Positions 1-9,863 of a DNA stretch of 64,000 nucleotides are shown here, in pieces. The translations under genes were made by a program, and so were the position numbers. The first letter of the stretch is position 1. Every line of letters starts with the position of its first letter. The notes under the pieces are model-generated. The model made no database searches. It saw only the letters and a program-made list of their open reading frames with translations, and was not told the DNA's origin. The stretch comes from Pseudoduganella umbonata (lineage in GTDB: Bacteria > Pseudomonadota > Gammaproteobacteria > Burkholderiales > Burkholderiaceae_D), in contig NZ_JACHXS010000001.1 of the NCBI RefSeq assembly GCF_014192225.1, positions 274,440 through 338,439 on the forward strand. Direction: 5' to 3'.

Positions 1-79
1 CACCGCTGCCTGAACCAGCTCCGGCCCCCGCGGCCGGCCCGGCCCGCACACGCGCGGGCAGTTCATGCATGAGGTAACA

Positions 80-1576
80 ATGACATCATCACCGATGGCG
101 ACGGCGCTGGCCGTCCCGATCCTGGCGCTGGCCCTGTCCGGCTGCGCCACGTTTTCCCCCGATGGCGGCATGGCCGCCGTCGACCAGGCCACGCAGATAA
201 AGGCTGGCGCGCCGACGAAACTGCTGCGCAACGAGAACGACCGGCGCGCACTGGCCGAACAGATCAAACCGATGCTGGCGCAGCCCATCGCCGTGGACGC
301 CGCCGTGCGCATCGCGCTGCTCAACAATCGCGGCCTGCAGGCCACGTACTGGGAGCTGGGCATTGCCGAGGCCGACCTGGTGCAGGCCGGCCGGCTGCAG
401 AATCCCGCCTTCGGCTACCAGCACAAGCGCGGCGGCGGCACCACGACGATCGAGCGCTCGCTGGCATTCAACCTGGCGGGCCTGATCACGGCGCCGCTGG
501 CGCAACGCATCGAAGGCCGCCTGTTCGAGCAGGCCAGGCTGCGCGTGACCGCCGAAGCGCTGAAGGTGGCGGCCGACACGCGGCGCGCCTATTACGAGGC
601 GGTTGGCGGCGCCCAGGCCGTCGACTACGCAAAGCAGGTGGCCGGCGCCGCCGATGCCAGCGCCGAGCTGGCGCAGCGCATGCGCAAGGCCGGCAACTGG
701 AGCGCCTACGACCAGGCACGCGAGGCCGCCTTCCATGCCGAGGCGATGGCCGACGTGGCGCGCGCGATGAAAGCCGCGACGGCGGCGCGCGAACGGCTGA
801 CGCGCCTGATGGGGCTGTCCGGCGCCGAGGCGCAATACCGGCTGCCGGACCGCTTGCCGGAACTGCCGGCGGCACCGCGCGAGCTGGCCGACGTGGAAGG
901 TGTCGCGCTGCGCGAGCGCCTCGACGTGCAGGCGGCAACGAAGGACACCGAGCACACCGCCGCCTCGCTGGGCCTGGTGCGTGCGACCCGTTTCATCAAC
1001 GTGCTCGAACTGGGCGTGGTGCGCGAGCGCGAAGGCGGCGAGCCGGTCGAGCGCGGCTACGAGCTGACGCTGGAAATCCCGCTGTTCGACTGGGGCACAG
1101 CGCGCACGCGGCGCGCCGAGGCGGTGTACATGCAGTCGGTGAACCGGCTGGCGGAAACGGCCGTCCATGCCCGCAGCGAGGCGCGTGAAGCGTACGCCGC
1201 ATGGCGCACCGCCTACGACCTGGCCAGGCACTACCGCGACGTGGTCATCCCGCTGAAGAAGCAGGTATCGGACGAGACGCTGCTGCGCTACAACGGCATG
1301 CTGCTCAGTACTTTCGAACTGCTGGCCGATGCGCGCGAGCAGCGCGTCGCCGTGGCAGCCGCGATCGACGCCCTGAAGGAGTACTGGGTCGCCGACGCCG
1401 ACCTGGAAACCGCGCTGGGCGGCCGCCTGTCCGCCGCGCCGGCCGCGGAGCAAAAACCGGAGCAAAAAATCGAGCAAAAAATCGAGCAAAAACCGGAGCA
1501 AAAACCGGAGCACAAGCCGGAGCAAAAGCCGGAGCAAAAGCCGGAGCAACATGACCACCACGGAGCACACCAATGA
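80..1576 (+). CDS. TolC/CusC-family outer-membrane efflux lipoprotein
   Basis: Outer-membrane factor of a tripartite efflux pump. The N-terminus is a lipoprotein signal with an LSGC lipobox near residue 20, so the mature protein should be lipid-anchored. The body has the long alanine/arginine-rich helical pattern of the two OEP repeats of the TolC family. An in-frame ATG lies at 65, but ATG 80 is preferred because GAGGT lies just upstream and the signal peptide starts there. The C-terminus is unusual: about 34 residues of repeated EQKP/EQKI units ending in HDHHGAHQ, a tail that could bind metal. The stop overlaps the start of the multicopper oxidase (ATGA), so the two are translationally coupled, and a copper-tolerance role is inferred from that neighbour. 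No inner-membrane or periplasmic pump partner is in the window. The first 79 bases hold no gene I can support, though two frames run open to stops there and could be the tail of an upstream gene. Confidence 0.85.
   Translation: MTSSPMATALAVPILALALSGCATFSPDGGMAAVDQATQIKAGAPTKLLRNENDRRALAEQIKPMLAQPIAVDAAVRIALLNNRGLQATYWELGIAEADLVQAGRLQNPAFGYQHKRGGGTTTIERSLAFNLAGLITAPLAQRIEGRLFEQARLRVTAEALKVAADTRRAYYEAVGGAQAVDYAKQVAGAADASAELAQRMRKAGNWSAYDQAREAAFHAEAMADVARAMKAATAARERLTRLMGLSGAEAQYRLPDRLPELPAAPRELADVEGVALRERLDVQAATKDTEHTAASLGLVRATRFINVLELGVVREREGGEPVERGYELTLEIPLFDWGTARTRRAEAVYMQSVNRLAETAVHARSEAREAYAAWRTAYDLARHYRDVVIPLKKQVSDETLLRYNGMLLSTFELLADAREQRVAVAAAIDALKEYWVADADLETALGGRLSAAPAAEQKPEQKIEQKIEQKPEQKPEHKPEQKPEQKPEQHDHHGAHQ
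1447..1548 (+). repeat. 12-nt tandem repeat coding EQKP/EQKI units
   Basis: About eight imperfect copies of a 12-base unit (GAGCAAAAACCG-like) are in frame within the 3' end of the efflux lipoprotein gene. They encode a highly charged, probably disordered Glu-Gln-Lys-Pro tail just before the His-rich terminus. Copy number can change without shifting the frame. Confidence 0.85.
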
Positions 1577-2961
1577 CCGCATCAAACAATTCGCGCCGCA
1601 ACTTCCTGGCCGGCGCCACCACGCTGCTGGGCGCCGGCATGGTCAGCCGAGCCGGCGCCGCATCGCTTCCGGAAGCTCCGGTCGGCCCATCCGCCGGCAC
1701 TGCCGCGCCACTGGTGCCGCCGAACGGGCGGCCCTACAACCCCGTTGTCACGCTGAACGGCTGGAGCCTGCCGTGGCGGATGAAGGATGGCGTCAAGGAA
1801 TTCCACCTGGTCGCCGAACCGGTGGTGCGCGAGGTGGCGCCCGGCATGACGGCCAACCTGTGGGGCTACAACGGCCAGAGCCCGGGCCCCACGATCGAGG
1901 TGGTCGAGGGCGACCGGGTGCGCATCTTCGTCACCAATAAACTGCCGGAGCACACCAGCGTCCACTGGCATGGCCAGATCCTGCCGAACGGCATGGATGG
2001 CGTCAGCGGCGTCACGCAGCCGTCGATCCAGCCGGGCAAGACGTTCGTGTACGAATTCGTCGCGAAACACGCCGGCACGTTCATGTACCACCCGCACGCC
2101 GATGAAATGGTGCAGATGGCGATGGGCATGATGGGCTTCTGGGTCACGCACCCGAAGGATATCCGCCGGCACGCGGTCGACCGCGACTTCGTGTTCCTGC
2201 TGGGCGCCTACGACATCGAGCCGGGCAGCTATACGCCGAAGGTCAACACGATGCTGGACTTTAACCTGTGGACGATGAACAGCCGCGTGTTCCCGGCGAT
2301 CGACCCGATGGTGGTGCGCCAGGGCGACCGCGTGCGCATCCGCGCCGGCAACCTGACGATGACGAACCACCCGATCCACCTGCACGGCCACACTTTCGAG
2401 GTGACCGGCACCGACGGCGGCTGGGTGAAACCGTCGGCCCGCTGGCCCGAGGTGACGACCGACATCGGCGTCGGCCAGATGCGTGCGATCGAGTTCGTGG
2501 CCGACAATCCGGGCGACTGGGCCTTCCACTGCCACAAGTCGCACCACACGATGAACGCGATGGGGCACGACGTGCCCACGCTGATCGGCGTCGACCACCG
2601 CGGCGTGGCCGAGAAGATCAACGACCTCGTGCCGGGCTACATGGTGATGGGCGACAAGGGCGGTTCGATGGGCAGCATGCGCATGGCGCTGCCGGAAAAC
2701 ACGCTGCCGATGATGACCGGCACCGGCCAGTACGGCGAAATCGAGATGGGCGGCATGTTTACGCTCGTGAAGGTGCGTGAAGGCCAGGCGCGCGGCGACT
2801 ACCGCGACCCCGGGCATTACCGGCATCCGACGGGCAGCGTCGCCTACGAGTGGACCGGCGACCTGCCGCCCGCACCGCAGGCGCCCGGCATGCCGGCACT
2901 GGCACCGGCGCAGGGCAAGCCGGTGGACGTGAAGCGTGGGGGAGGGCATGAGCATCATTGA
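1573..2961 (+). CDS. Multicopper oxidase, TAT-exported
   Basis: Periplasmic multicopper oxidase, probably a cuprous-ion or metal oxidase for copper tolerance. A twin-arginine signal (SRRNFLAG near residue 10) is followed by a hydrophobic stretch and an AGA-type cleavage site. All four copper-ligand motifs are visible: HWHG at residue 131, HPHAD at 173, HPIHLHGH at 266-273 and HCHKSHH at 319-325 with the type-1 Met a few residues on. The region around residues 175-185 and the C-terminal third are Met-rich (repeated MG, MGSMRM), as in CopA/CueO-type enzymes. At 462 aa it matches shorter bacterial members. Translation is coupled to the upstream efflux gene by a 4-base overlap. The exact substrate cannot be read from sequence. 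Confidence 0.9.
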   Translation: MTASNNSRRNFLAGATTLLGAGMVSRAGAASLPEAPVGPSAGTAAPLVPPNGRPYNPVVTLNGWSLPWRMKDGVKEFHLVAEPVVREVAPGMTANLWGYNGQSPGPTIEVVEGDRVRIFVTNKLPEHTSVHWHGQILPNGMDGVSGVTQPSIQPGKTFVYEFVAKHAGTFMYHPHADEMVQMAMGMMGFWVTHPKDIRRHAVDRDFVFLLGAYDIEPGSYTPKVNTMLDFNLWTMNSRVFPAIDPMVVRQGDRVRIRAGNLTMTNHPIHLHGHTFEVTGTDGGWVKPSARWPEVTTDIGVGQMRAIEFVADNPGDWAFHCHKSHHTMNAMGHDVPTLIGVDHRGVAEKINDLVPGYMVMGDKGGSMGSMRMALPENTLPMMTGTGQYGEIEMGGMFTLVKVREGQARGDYRDPGHYRHPTGSVAYEWTGDLPPAPQAPGMPALAPAQGKPVDVKRGGGHEHH

Positions 2962-3000
2962 TCGGTGATGGGATAGTGGATGTCGCAATTGACCGACGAG

Positions 3001-3246
3001 CAGCAGGGGTCTGTCCCCGGTAAGTGGCGGCACTCATCCCAGTAGTCTGTGTATCGAGGGGACTGACCCCGGTGTTTGCTGGCGTAACGAGGGTGCCGGC
3101 AAACACCGGGGGTGTAGCAGGGGTTTCGTGAGCATTGCTCCCGCCTGCGAAACGGAGATGGCTTGCATGCCATCTCTCCCTCCAGTCCCCTTGACGCGCC
3201 CGCAGCGAGGCCGTAATTACCACTTACCGGGGACAGACCCCTGCTG
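3001..3246. repeat. 246-bp palindromic repeat element with 27-bp perfect terminal inverted repeats
   Basis: The gap between the multicopper oxidase and the ClC gene is filled by an element bounded by perfect 27-bp inverted repeats at 3001-3027 and 3220-3246 (core GGGGTCTGTCCCCGG). Inside is a second imperfect inverted pair (about 3065-3083 with 3095-3112, around CCGGTGTTTGC) and a GC-rich block with a small palindrome (ATGGCTTGCATGCCAT, 3158-3173) that recurs near 23.2 kb. It has no coding capacity. The structure resembles a MITE or REP-type element. No target duplication was obvious. Confidence 0.75.
3116..3188 (+). repeat. Dispersed repeat block, copy 1
   Basis: This stretch begins with CAGGGGTTTCG, contains a small AGCAT/GCTCC palindrome and the ATGGCTTGCATGCCAT palindrome, and ends with CTCCCTCCAG. 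It aligns along its length, with a few indels, to the reverse complement of 23180-23252. It lies nested inside the 246-bp element. Confidence 0.7.
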
Positions 3247-3295
3247 ATCGGCCGCTATCCGCAACCCCCCGGTTCGCATGCTATATTGCCCTCCG

Positions 3296-4552
3296 ATGAA
3301 AGCCCACCTCGACTCCTTCGTCCTCGCGCTCCGCTACCTCCTCAAGTGGTCCCTGATCTCCCTGCTGGTCGCCCTCATGGCCGGCACCGCCTCCGCCCTG
3401 TTCCTGTTCTCGCTCGACGCCGCGACCGGCTACCGTGAACGCCACCCTGCGATCGTCTGGCTGCTGCCGCTGGCCGGCTTCGCGGTCGGCTGGGTCTACC
3501 TGCGCTGGGGCGGCCGTGCCGAGGCCGGCAACAATCTGCTGATCGACGAGATCCACGATCCGAAGAACGTGGTGCCGCTGCGCATGGCGCCATTGGTACT
3601 GGGCGGCACGGTGATCTCGCACCTGTTCGGCGCCTCGGTGGGCCGCGAAGGCACGGCGGTGCAGATGGGCGGCACGCTGGCCGACCAGCTGACGAAGGTG
3701 GCACGCCTGGATTCGGCCGACCGCCGCATCCTGCTGATGGCCGGGATCAGTGCCGGCTTCGCGTCCGTCTTCGGTACGCCGCTGGCCGGCGCCATCTTCG
3801 GCCTCGAAGTGCTGGTGGTCGGCCGCATGCGCTACGACGCGATCTTTCCGTGCATGGCGGCGGCGATCCTGGCCGACCAGGTGGGGCAGGCCTGGGGCGT
3901 GCATCACGCGCACTACGCGGTGGCCGCCGTGCCGGCGCTTGCGCCATGGCCGATCGCCGCGATCCTGGCTGCCGGCGTCGCCTTCGGCTTGGCGGGCATG
4001 CTGTTCGCCCGCTGCACGCACGCGCTGTCGGCATTCATGAAACGCCACGTGCCCTATGCGCCGCTGCGGCCGCTGATCGGCGGCACCATCGTCGCCATCG
4101 CGGTGTGGGCCGTGGGGACGCAGCGCTACGTGGGCCTCGGCATCCCCGTCATCGTCGAAGCCTTCGCGCACCCGCTGCCGATATGGGACGCGCTGGGCAA
4201 GCTGGCCTTCACGGTGGCGTCGCTGGGGACCGGCTTCAAGGGCGGCGAGGTGACGCCGCTGTTCTACATCGGCGCCACGCTGGGCAATACGCTGGCGCCG
4301 CTGCTGGACCTGCCGTTCCCGCTGCTGGCCGGGGTGGGCTTCGTCGCCGTGTTCGCCGGCGCCGCCAACACGCCGCTGGCATCGACGGTGATGGCGCTGG
4401 AACTGTTCGGGCCCGCGATCGGACCCTATGCGGCGCTGGGCTGCGTGGTGGCGTACCTGTGCTCGGGCCACGCCGGCATCTACCGAGCGCAGCGCGGCGT
4501 GAAGGCGCCGCTCAGCGCGAATCCTGACGCGGATCCGGGCGCGGATCGATGA
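3296..4552 (+). CDS. ClC-family chloride channel / H+-coupled anion transporter
   Basis: Integral membrane ClC protein (about 418 aa, the length of bacterial members without CBS domains) that moves chloride or fluoride across the inner membrane. Around ten hydrophobic helices are evident. The signature GREGT appears at residues 116-120, carrying the gating glutamate, with Thr replacing the usual Pro. A further conserved loop reads GFKGGEVTPLFYIGA, equivalent to the GxFxP filter region. An upstream in-frame ATG at 3278 overlaps a TATATT box (3282-3287), so ATG 3296 is preferred; it would then be almost leaderless. The 3' end overlaps the convergent DUF72 gene by 41 bases. Confidence 0.88.
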   Translation: MKAHLDSFVLALRYLLKWSLISLLVALMAGTASALFLFSLDAATGYRERHPAIVWLLPLAGFAVGWVYLRWGGRAEAGNNLLIDEIHDPKNVVPLRMAPLVLGGTVISHLFGASVGREGTAVQMGGTLADQLTKVARLDSADRRILLMAGISAGFASVFGTPLAGAIFGLEVLVVGRMRYDAIFPCMAAAILADQVGQAWGVHHAHYAVAAVPALAPWPIAAILAAGVAFGLAGMLFARCTHALSAFMKRHVPYAPLRPLIGGTIVAIAVWAVGTQRYVGLGIPVIVEAFAHPLPIWDALGKLAFTVASLGTGFKGGEVTPLFYIGATLGNTLAPLLDLPFPLLAGVGFVAVFAGAANTPLASTVMALELFGPAIGPYAALGCVVAYLCSGHAGIYRAQRGVKAPLSANPDADPGADR

Positions 4553-5450
4553 GCGGCGCCAGCCCGTCTTCGGCGTCCAGCCGCGCCAGCAGGCGGCGCG
4601 CGTCGAACGGCGCATGCACCTTGATGTCGTTGTCGAAGTAGCAGTAGACGTCGCGGCTGGCGCGCCGTGGCGGTGCCGCCCCGGAGATCAGCCGCGCGCC
4701 ATCCGGCTGCCCGCCGGTGCTCCAGGCGCGGATGCGGCGCGCCCAGTCGTCCAGGGCCTCGTCGGTATAGCCGCCCGCATACAGTTCCTTTTCGCCGTGC
4801 AGGCGCAGGTACACGAAGTCCGCCGTCACGTCCTCGAAGTCGGGCCACTTGCCGGCCGTATCAGCCACCACCAATGCCACCTTGTACTTGCGCAGCAGTT
4901 TCACGAACGCGGCATCGTTGAAGCTTTCATGCCGGATTTCCAGCGCGTGGCGCAGCGGGCGCTTGCGGTCGATCTCCAGGTAGGCGCGCCCCTCCATGCG
5001 TGGTTCGTGGCGCCGCGCCATCTCCAGCGCCGCCTCGGTATCGTGGGGCAGGGCGGCCAGGAAGCCTTCGATCGTTTCGGCATCGAACTGGAAGTTCGGC
5101 GGCAACTGCCACAGGAAAGGCCCGAGCTTCTCGCGCAGTGCCAGCACGCCGGAGGCGAACACGTTGGCCAGCGAGGGCGCCGGCTCGCGCAGCCGCCGCA
5201 TGTGCGTGATGAACCGGTTGCCCTTGTGGGAAAACACGAAGTCTTCCGGCGTGGCGTCGTACCACTCCTGGTAGCTCTTCGGCCGCTGCAGCGAGTAGAA
5301 CGAGCCGTTGATCTCGATGGTCGGCACGGCGCGGGACGCGAAATCGAGTTCGCGCGCCTGCGCCAGGCCGGGCGGATAGAAGACGTTGCGCCAGGGCTCG
5401 TAGCGCCAGCCGGAAATGCCGACGCGCAGCCGTGCCCCCGCCCCCCTCAT
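4512..5450 (-). CDS. DUF72 (YecE-like) protein
   Basis: DUF72 family protein of 312 aa with a TIM-barrel-like fold. The family signature near the N-terminus is clear (VGISGWRYEPWRNVFYP, then EINGSFY and YQEWYDATPEDFVFSHKGNRFITH). Further conserved blocks are ALEIRHESF in the middle, DFVYLRLHG and, at the C-terminus, DVYCYFDNDIKVHAP. The biochemical function of DUF72 proteins is not established. The gene is convergent with and overlaps the ClC gene, and lies 43 bases downstream of the EAL gene on the same strand, so the two may be co-transcribed. I infer no specific role. Confidence 0.88.
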   Translation of the reverse strand: MRGAGARLRVGISGWRYEPWRNVFYPPGLAQARELDFASRAVPTIEINGSFYSLQRPKSYQEWYDATPEDFVFSHKGNRFITHMRRLREPAPSLANVFASGVLALREKLGPFLWQLPPNFQFDAETIEGFLAALPHDTEAALEMARRHEPRMEGRAYLEIDRKRPLRHALEIRHESFNDAAFVKLLRKYKVALVVADTAGKWPDFEDVTADFVYLRLHGEKELYAGGYTDEALDDWARRIRAWSTGGQPDGARLISGAAPPRRASRDVYCYFDNDIKVHAPFDARRLLARLDAEDGLAPLIDPRPDPRQDSR

Positions 5451-5493
5451 CTGCCCCTCATTTGCGTACTCATTTGCCCGTGCACTGGCCTAC

Positions 5494-7311
5494 TCATGCG
5501 CCGGCGAACAGTTCGCGCACGTCGCCGCCCGCGGCCGCGTGCCGGGCGCGCTGGCCCCACGCGCGCAGCAGGTGTTCCACGCCCTGCGGCGGCAGCGCGG
5601 AACAGAAGTACCAGCCCTGCACGCAATAGGCGTGCTGGTGGCGCAGCCAGTCCAGGTCCACCTGCCGTTCCAGGCCTTCGCACAGCAGTTCGGCGTGGGA
5701 CACCTCGGCCACGCCCTGGATCAGCCGGAACAGGCTGGCCGTCACCGCGCTGTCGGCCACACCGTGCACGAAGCGCCGGTCCACCTTCAGCCGGTCGAAC
5801 GGCAGCGTGCCGATCGCATCGAGGTTCGAATAGCCGATGCCGAAATCGTCGATGGCGATGCGCAGGCCGAGCCGGCGCAGCGCGGCCACCCGCTCGCCCA
5901 GCGTTTCCGGCGCTTCCAGCAGCTGGCTCTCGGTCACTTCCACCTCCAGCAGCGCGCCGGGCAGCCGGTACTCGTCCAGCATGGCGCTGACGGCCTCCGG
6001 CAGCCCGGGATGCAGCAGCGTCGACCGGGAGAAGTTGAGCGATACCGGCACCTGTGGCAGGCCGGCGTCCATCCAGCCGCGCATGTCGCGGCAGACCTGG
6101 CCCATCACCAGCATGTCCAGCGCATGGCTGTTGCCGGAGCTTTCGGCCAGCGGCACGAAGGCCGACGGCGGTACCGCGCCCCGCTGCGGATGGTCCCAGC
6201 GCACCAGCGCCTCCAGCCCGATCAGCATCTGCTTGGCGAAATTGACCTGTGGCTGGTAGTGCATCGACAGCCTGCCGGCGGCGGGCTGTCCTTCGAGCAC
6301 GCCGAGCAGGTCGTGCAGGAAGGTCGAACGCTCGCGCATTTCGCTGCCGTATTCGCGCACCACGGAAAAGCCGGCCACGTCGCCGATGGCGGCGGCCGCC
6401 GTTTCCGCCATGTCCAGCAGCGCGGCCGCCGCCACCCGCGTGGGCAGGCTTTCGCGCACGATGCCGATACGGGCATGCAGCACCTGCGTGCGGTCGGACG
6501 GCAGCGTGACCGGCACGTCGATCGCCTGGCACAGCGCCTGCAGGCGAGCGGCATCCGAGCGGTCCAGCAGCGCGAAGGCGAAGCGGTCGCCGCCCAGGTG
6601 GCCGACCAGGCTGTCCGCGCCGGCCCAGCCGGTCACGCGCGCGGCGATTTCCGACAGCGTGGCATCGCCGGCGTCGCGCCCGTACACTTCGTTAATCTGG
6701 TGAAAGCCGGTCAGGTCGATGTAGCCGACGGCCAGTTCGCGGCACCCGGCCTCGCCCTTGGCGTTCTGCAGGTGCTGCACGAACGCGCCGCGGTTGTACA
6801 TGCCGGTCACGGCGTCGCAGTAGCGCAGTTCCAGCGTGTCGGCGACCAGCCGTGCCAGGCCCCTCAGCATGGTGCGCTGCGCGGCTTCGAGCCGGCCCGG
6901 CGCCTGCCACATCACCCACAGCGTGCCAAGCTGGTAGCCGCGGTTGCCGTACAGCGCCACGCCGGCATAGTGGCGGTAGTGCGGCGGCAGGCGGACGATC
7001 GGCTTGGCCGCGGACCAGTCGTGGGCCAGCGCATCCTCCACCTCGAAGAAATCGCTTTCCGAGGCCACCAGCTCGCTGCAGAACGAGTCGCCCCGTTCGA
7101 CTTCCCGCAGGGCGATCCCCACCGTGACGGGCAGCGAGATGTGCGACCGGTAGACCAGGCTGATACCGCCGATATCGGCGCCCATCGTCTGCACCGCCAG
7201 TTCGACGATGAAGCGCAATTGCGGATCGGGCTTGTCCCGCGCGAGTGCATAGCGCGACAGCTCGCGCACCCGCCGCTGCTCGGACTCCTCCCGTTCGATC
7301 CGCGTATCCAT
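5494..7311 (-). CDS. GAF - degenerate GGDEF - EAL cyclic-di-GMP phosphodiesterase
   Basis: Soluble cyclic-di-GMP signalling protein, about 605 aa. Residues about 20-150 look like a GAF sensor. The following GGDEF domain is degenerate (GHLGGDRFAF, Glu replaced by Arg), so no cyclase activity is expected. The EAL domain is well preserved: E367 in LEALVRW, then TESQLL, the IDDFGIGYSN loop, KVDRRFV, and CEGLE in place of the usual AEGVE. A phosphodiesterase that hydrolyses c-di-GMP is therefore likely. The open frame extends upstream to 7374, but Met at 7311 (MDTRIEREE) begins a natural helical start and leaves room for a promoter shared with the divergent channel gene. No membrane segment is seen. 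Confidence 0.85.
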   Translation of the reverse strand: MDTRIEREESEQRRVRELSRYALARDKPDPQLRFIVELAVQTMGADIGGISLVYRSHISLPVTVGIALREVERGDSFCSELVASESDFFEVEDALAHDWSAAKPIVRLPPHYRHYAGVALYGNRGYQLGTLWVMWQAPGRLEAAQRTMLRGLARLVADTLELRYCDAVTGMYNRGAFVQHLQNAKGEAGCRELAVGYIDLTGFHQINEVYGRDAGDATLSEIAARVTGWAGADSLVGHLGGDRFAFALLDRSDAARLQALCQAIDVPVTLPSDRTQVLHARIGIVRESLPTRVAAAALLDMAETAAAAIGDVAGFSVVREYGSEMRERSTFLHDLLGVLEGQPAAGRLSMHYQPQVNFAKQMLIGLEALVRWDHPQRGAVPPSAFVPLAESSGNSHALDMLVMGQVCRDMRGWMDAGLPQVPVSLNFSRSTLLHPGLPEAVSAMLDEYRLPGALLEVEVTESQLLEAPETLGERVAALRRLGLRIAIDDFGIGYSNLDAIGTLPFDRLKVDRRFVHGVADSAVTASLFRLIQGVAEVSHAELLCEGLERQVDLDWLRHQHAYCVQGWYFCSALPPQGVEHLLRAWGQRARHAAAGGDVRELFAGA

Positions 7312-7469
7312 TGCCCCATGCCTCCCGTCGATCCGATGAGCCCCAAGCTTACGGACGTTTGTCCGGCGGTGCAACCACCGTCCGGTATCGGCAGGGCGCT
7401 ATGCCTTACGGGCGATGTGGCGCGCCGGCGCGGCGCACTAAGATGGTGCCTGGATCATCAGGAGGAAGA

Positions 7470-8114
<645 letters not shown>

Positions 8115-8117
8115 AAC

Positions 8118-8142
8118 AAAGCCGCGGCATCGCCGCGGCTTT
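8118..8142. terminator. Rho-independent-type hairpin between convergent genes
   Basis: Perfect 10-bp stem AAAGCCGCGG / CCGCGGCTTT with a 5-base loop, lying between the channel gene stop (8114) and the convergent DUF1275 gene stop (8173). The symmetric A/T flanks let it work in both directions, although the T-run is only three bases. Confidence 0.75.
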
Positions 8143-8172
8143 GAGACTACTGGACCGGCCTGGACAGCCGGA

Positions 8173-8865
8173 TCAGACGTGTGCCGGCTTCGGCTCCGGC
8201 CATGGCAGGAACAGCAGGAACGCGACGGCGGCGATCGGCGCCAGCAGGCACCAGAAGCCGACCTGCACGTAGCCCGCGCCGCCGGCGATGCAGCCGACGG
8301 CAAACGCCAGCACGGGCCACACGAAGCGCACGAACTTTTCCTTCGCGGCCGGCGTCGCATGGCCGGTGAACAGGTCGGTCATGTCGATCAGCAGTTCGGT
8401 GACGTTGCCGGTCATGACCGTGGTCGGCGCGATGCGGGAAAACTGCAGCTTGCCGGCGGCATTGTGCACGCCCATCGCGGCGGCGCCCAGCATGCCGGTG
8501 ACGAGCACCAGCGGCGCATCCGGGCTGGTGATCGGCGCGGCCAGCAGCGCCGTCGCCATGAAGGCGACCAGCAATACCAGCTGCATTGACAGCATGGGAC
8601 GGATCGGCACCACGCCGCGCCGTTCGCACCGGTTGCCCAGCAGCCGGGTCGCCACCACGCCCGCCCCGAAGGCGGGGAAGGCGAGGCACTTCAGCAGCAG
8701 CGTCGTGTGCTCGGGATGCGTCAGCGTGGCGCCGATCAGCACGAAGTTCCCCGTCACGTGCGCCGTGAACAGGCCGTACAGGGCCACGAAGCCGGCCGTG
8801 TCGACATAACCGGCCAGGCCACCGAGGCAGATGCCGAGGAACAGGTCGCTGGGTGTCGCCCGCAT
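8173..8865 (-). CDS. DUF1275 (YoaK-like) membrane protein
   Basis: Six-helix inner-membrane protein of about 230 aa. Family features: an N-terminal GYVDTAGFVALYGLFTAHVTGN block, a middle GMLGAAAMGVHNAA segment and a TGNVTELLID motif. DUF1275 proteins are of unknown function. The start codon overlaps the stop of the upstream hydrolase gene (TGATG), so expression is coupled to that enzyme. Confidence 0.88.
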   Translation of the reverse strand: MRATPSDLFLGICLGGLAGYVDTAGFVALYGLFTAHVTGNFVLIGATLTHPEHTTLLLKCLAFPAFGAGVVATRLLGNRCERRGVVPIRPMLSMQLVLLVAFMATALLAAPITSPDAPLVLVTGMLGAAAMGVHNAAGKLQFSRIAPTTVMTGNVTELLIDMTDLFTGHATPAAKEKFVRFVWPVLAFAVGCIAGGAGYVQVGFWCLLAPIAAVAFLLFLPWPEPKPAHV

Positions 8866-9704
8866 CAGCCGCGCAGGAAGGCCAGCAGGTCCACGTTCAG
8901 GCGATCCTTGTGGGTGGTCGGCAGGCCATGCGGCGCGCCTTCGTAGACCACCAGTCGGCCCTGCGGCAGGATCTCGGCGGCGCGGCGCGCGGTGGCGGCG
9001 ATCGGCACGATCTGGTCGTCGTCGCCGTGGATCACCAGCGTCGGGATCGTCATTTTCTTCAGGTCTTCGGTGAAGTCCGTTTCCGAGAACTGCTTGATGC
9101 AGGCGTAGGCGGCGCGGATGCTGCACTGCATGCCCTGCAGCCAGAACGTGTCGCGCACGCCCTGCGAATCCTTGGCGCCGTCGCGGTTGTAGCCGTAGAA
9201 CGGCGTGGTCAGGTCCTTGAAGAACTGCGCGCGGTCGGCTTTCACGCCGGCGCGGATGCCGTCGAACACCTCCAGCGGCACGCCCTGCGGATTGTCCGCG
9301 CCCACCAGCATGCGCGGCGTGACGGCGCCCACCAGCACGGCGCCCTTGACGCGGCCGGTGCCATGGCGGCCGATGTAGCGGGCGACTTCGCCGCCGCCGG
9401 TCGAGTGGCCGACCAGCGTGGCGCCCTGCAGGTCGAGTGCTTCGATCACGGCCGCCAGGTCGTCGGCATAGTGGTCCATGTCGTTGCCGTGCCACGGCTT
9501 GCTCGACAGGCCATGGCCGCGGCGGTCGTGGGCGATCACGCGGTAGCCATGCTCGGCCAGGAACAGCATCTGGTCTTCCCAGGCATCGCCCTGCAGCGGC
9601 CAGCCGTGGCTGAACACGACGGCCGGGCCGTCGCCCCAGTCGGTGTAGCGGATGATCGTGCCGTCGCGGGTGGTGACGGTGTTGATGGTGTGTTGGGTGG
9701 TCAT
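8865..9704 (-). CDS. Alpha/beta hydrolase, non-heme chloroperoxidase-like
   Basis: Cytoplasmic serine hydrolase, 279 aa. It has the compact fold of bacterial non-heme haloperoxidases and esterases: an oxyanion-loop HGWPL, the DRRGHG strand end, the nucleophile elbow GHSTGG with S101, a catalytic Asp in the HGDDDQIVP block and His in the C-terminal GAPHG. The best family match by memory is the perhydrolase/chloroperoxidase group; the natural substrate is unknown. Start at 9704 ([10 protein letters not shown]) follows AAGGAA. Upstream extension of the frame is antisense noise. It is divergent from the MBL-fold gene, and DUF1275 is coupled downstream. Confidence 0.88.
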   Translation of the reverse strand: MTTQHTINTVTTRDGTIIRYTDWGDGPAVVFSHGWPLQGDAWEDQMLFLAEHGYRVIAHDRRGHGLSSKPWHGNDMDHYADDLAAVIEALDLQGATLVGHSTGGGEVARYIGRHGTGRVKGAVLVGAVTPRMLVGADNPQGVPLEVFDGIRAGVKADRAQFFKDLTTPFYGYNRDGAKDSQGVRDTFWLQGMQCSIRAAYACIKQFSETDFTEDLKKMTIPTLVIHGDDDQIVPIAATARRAAEILPQGRLVVYEGAPHGLPTTHKDRLNVDLLAFLRG

Positions 9705-9863
9705 GGTGTTCCTTTCTGAATATTGTTGCGGTGAAGGCATTGTCGGCGCTTGGCGCGCCCGGGGCCACTGCACTAAGGGAGAGGAGAGGGCGCCACGGCA
9801 GGGGGTTATCGGGCGGCGCGGCGCCGCGCACACTGCGCATCCCACCATCGCCAAGGAATCGCC

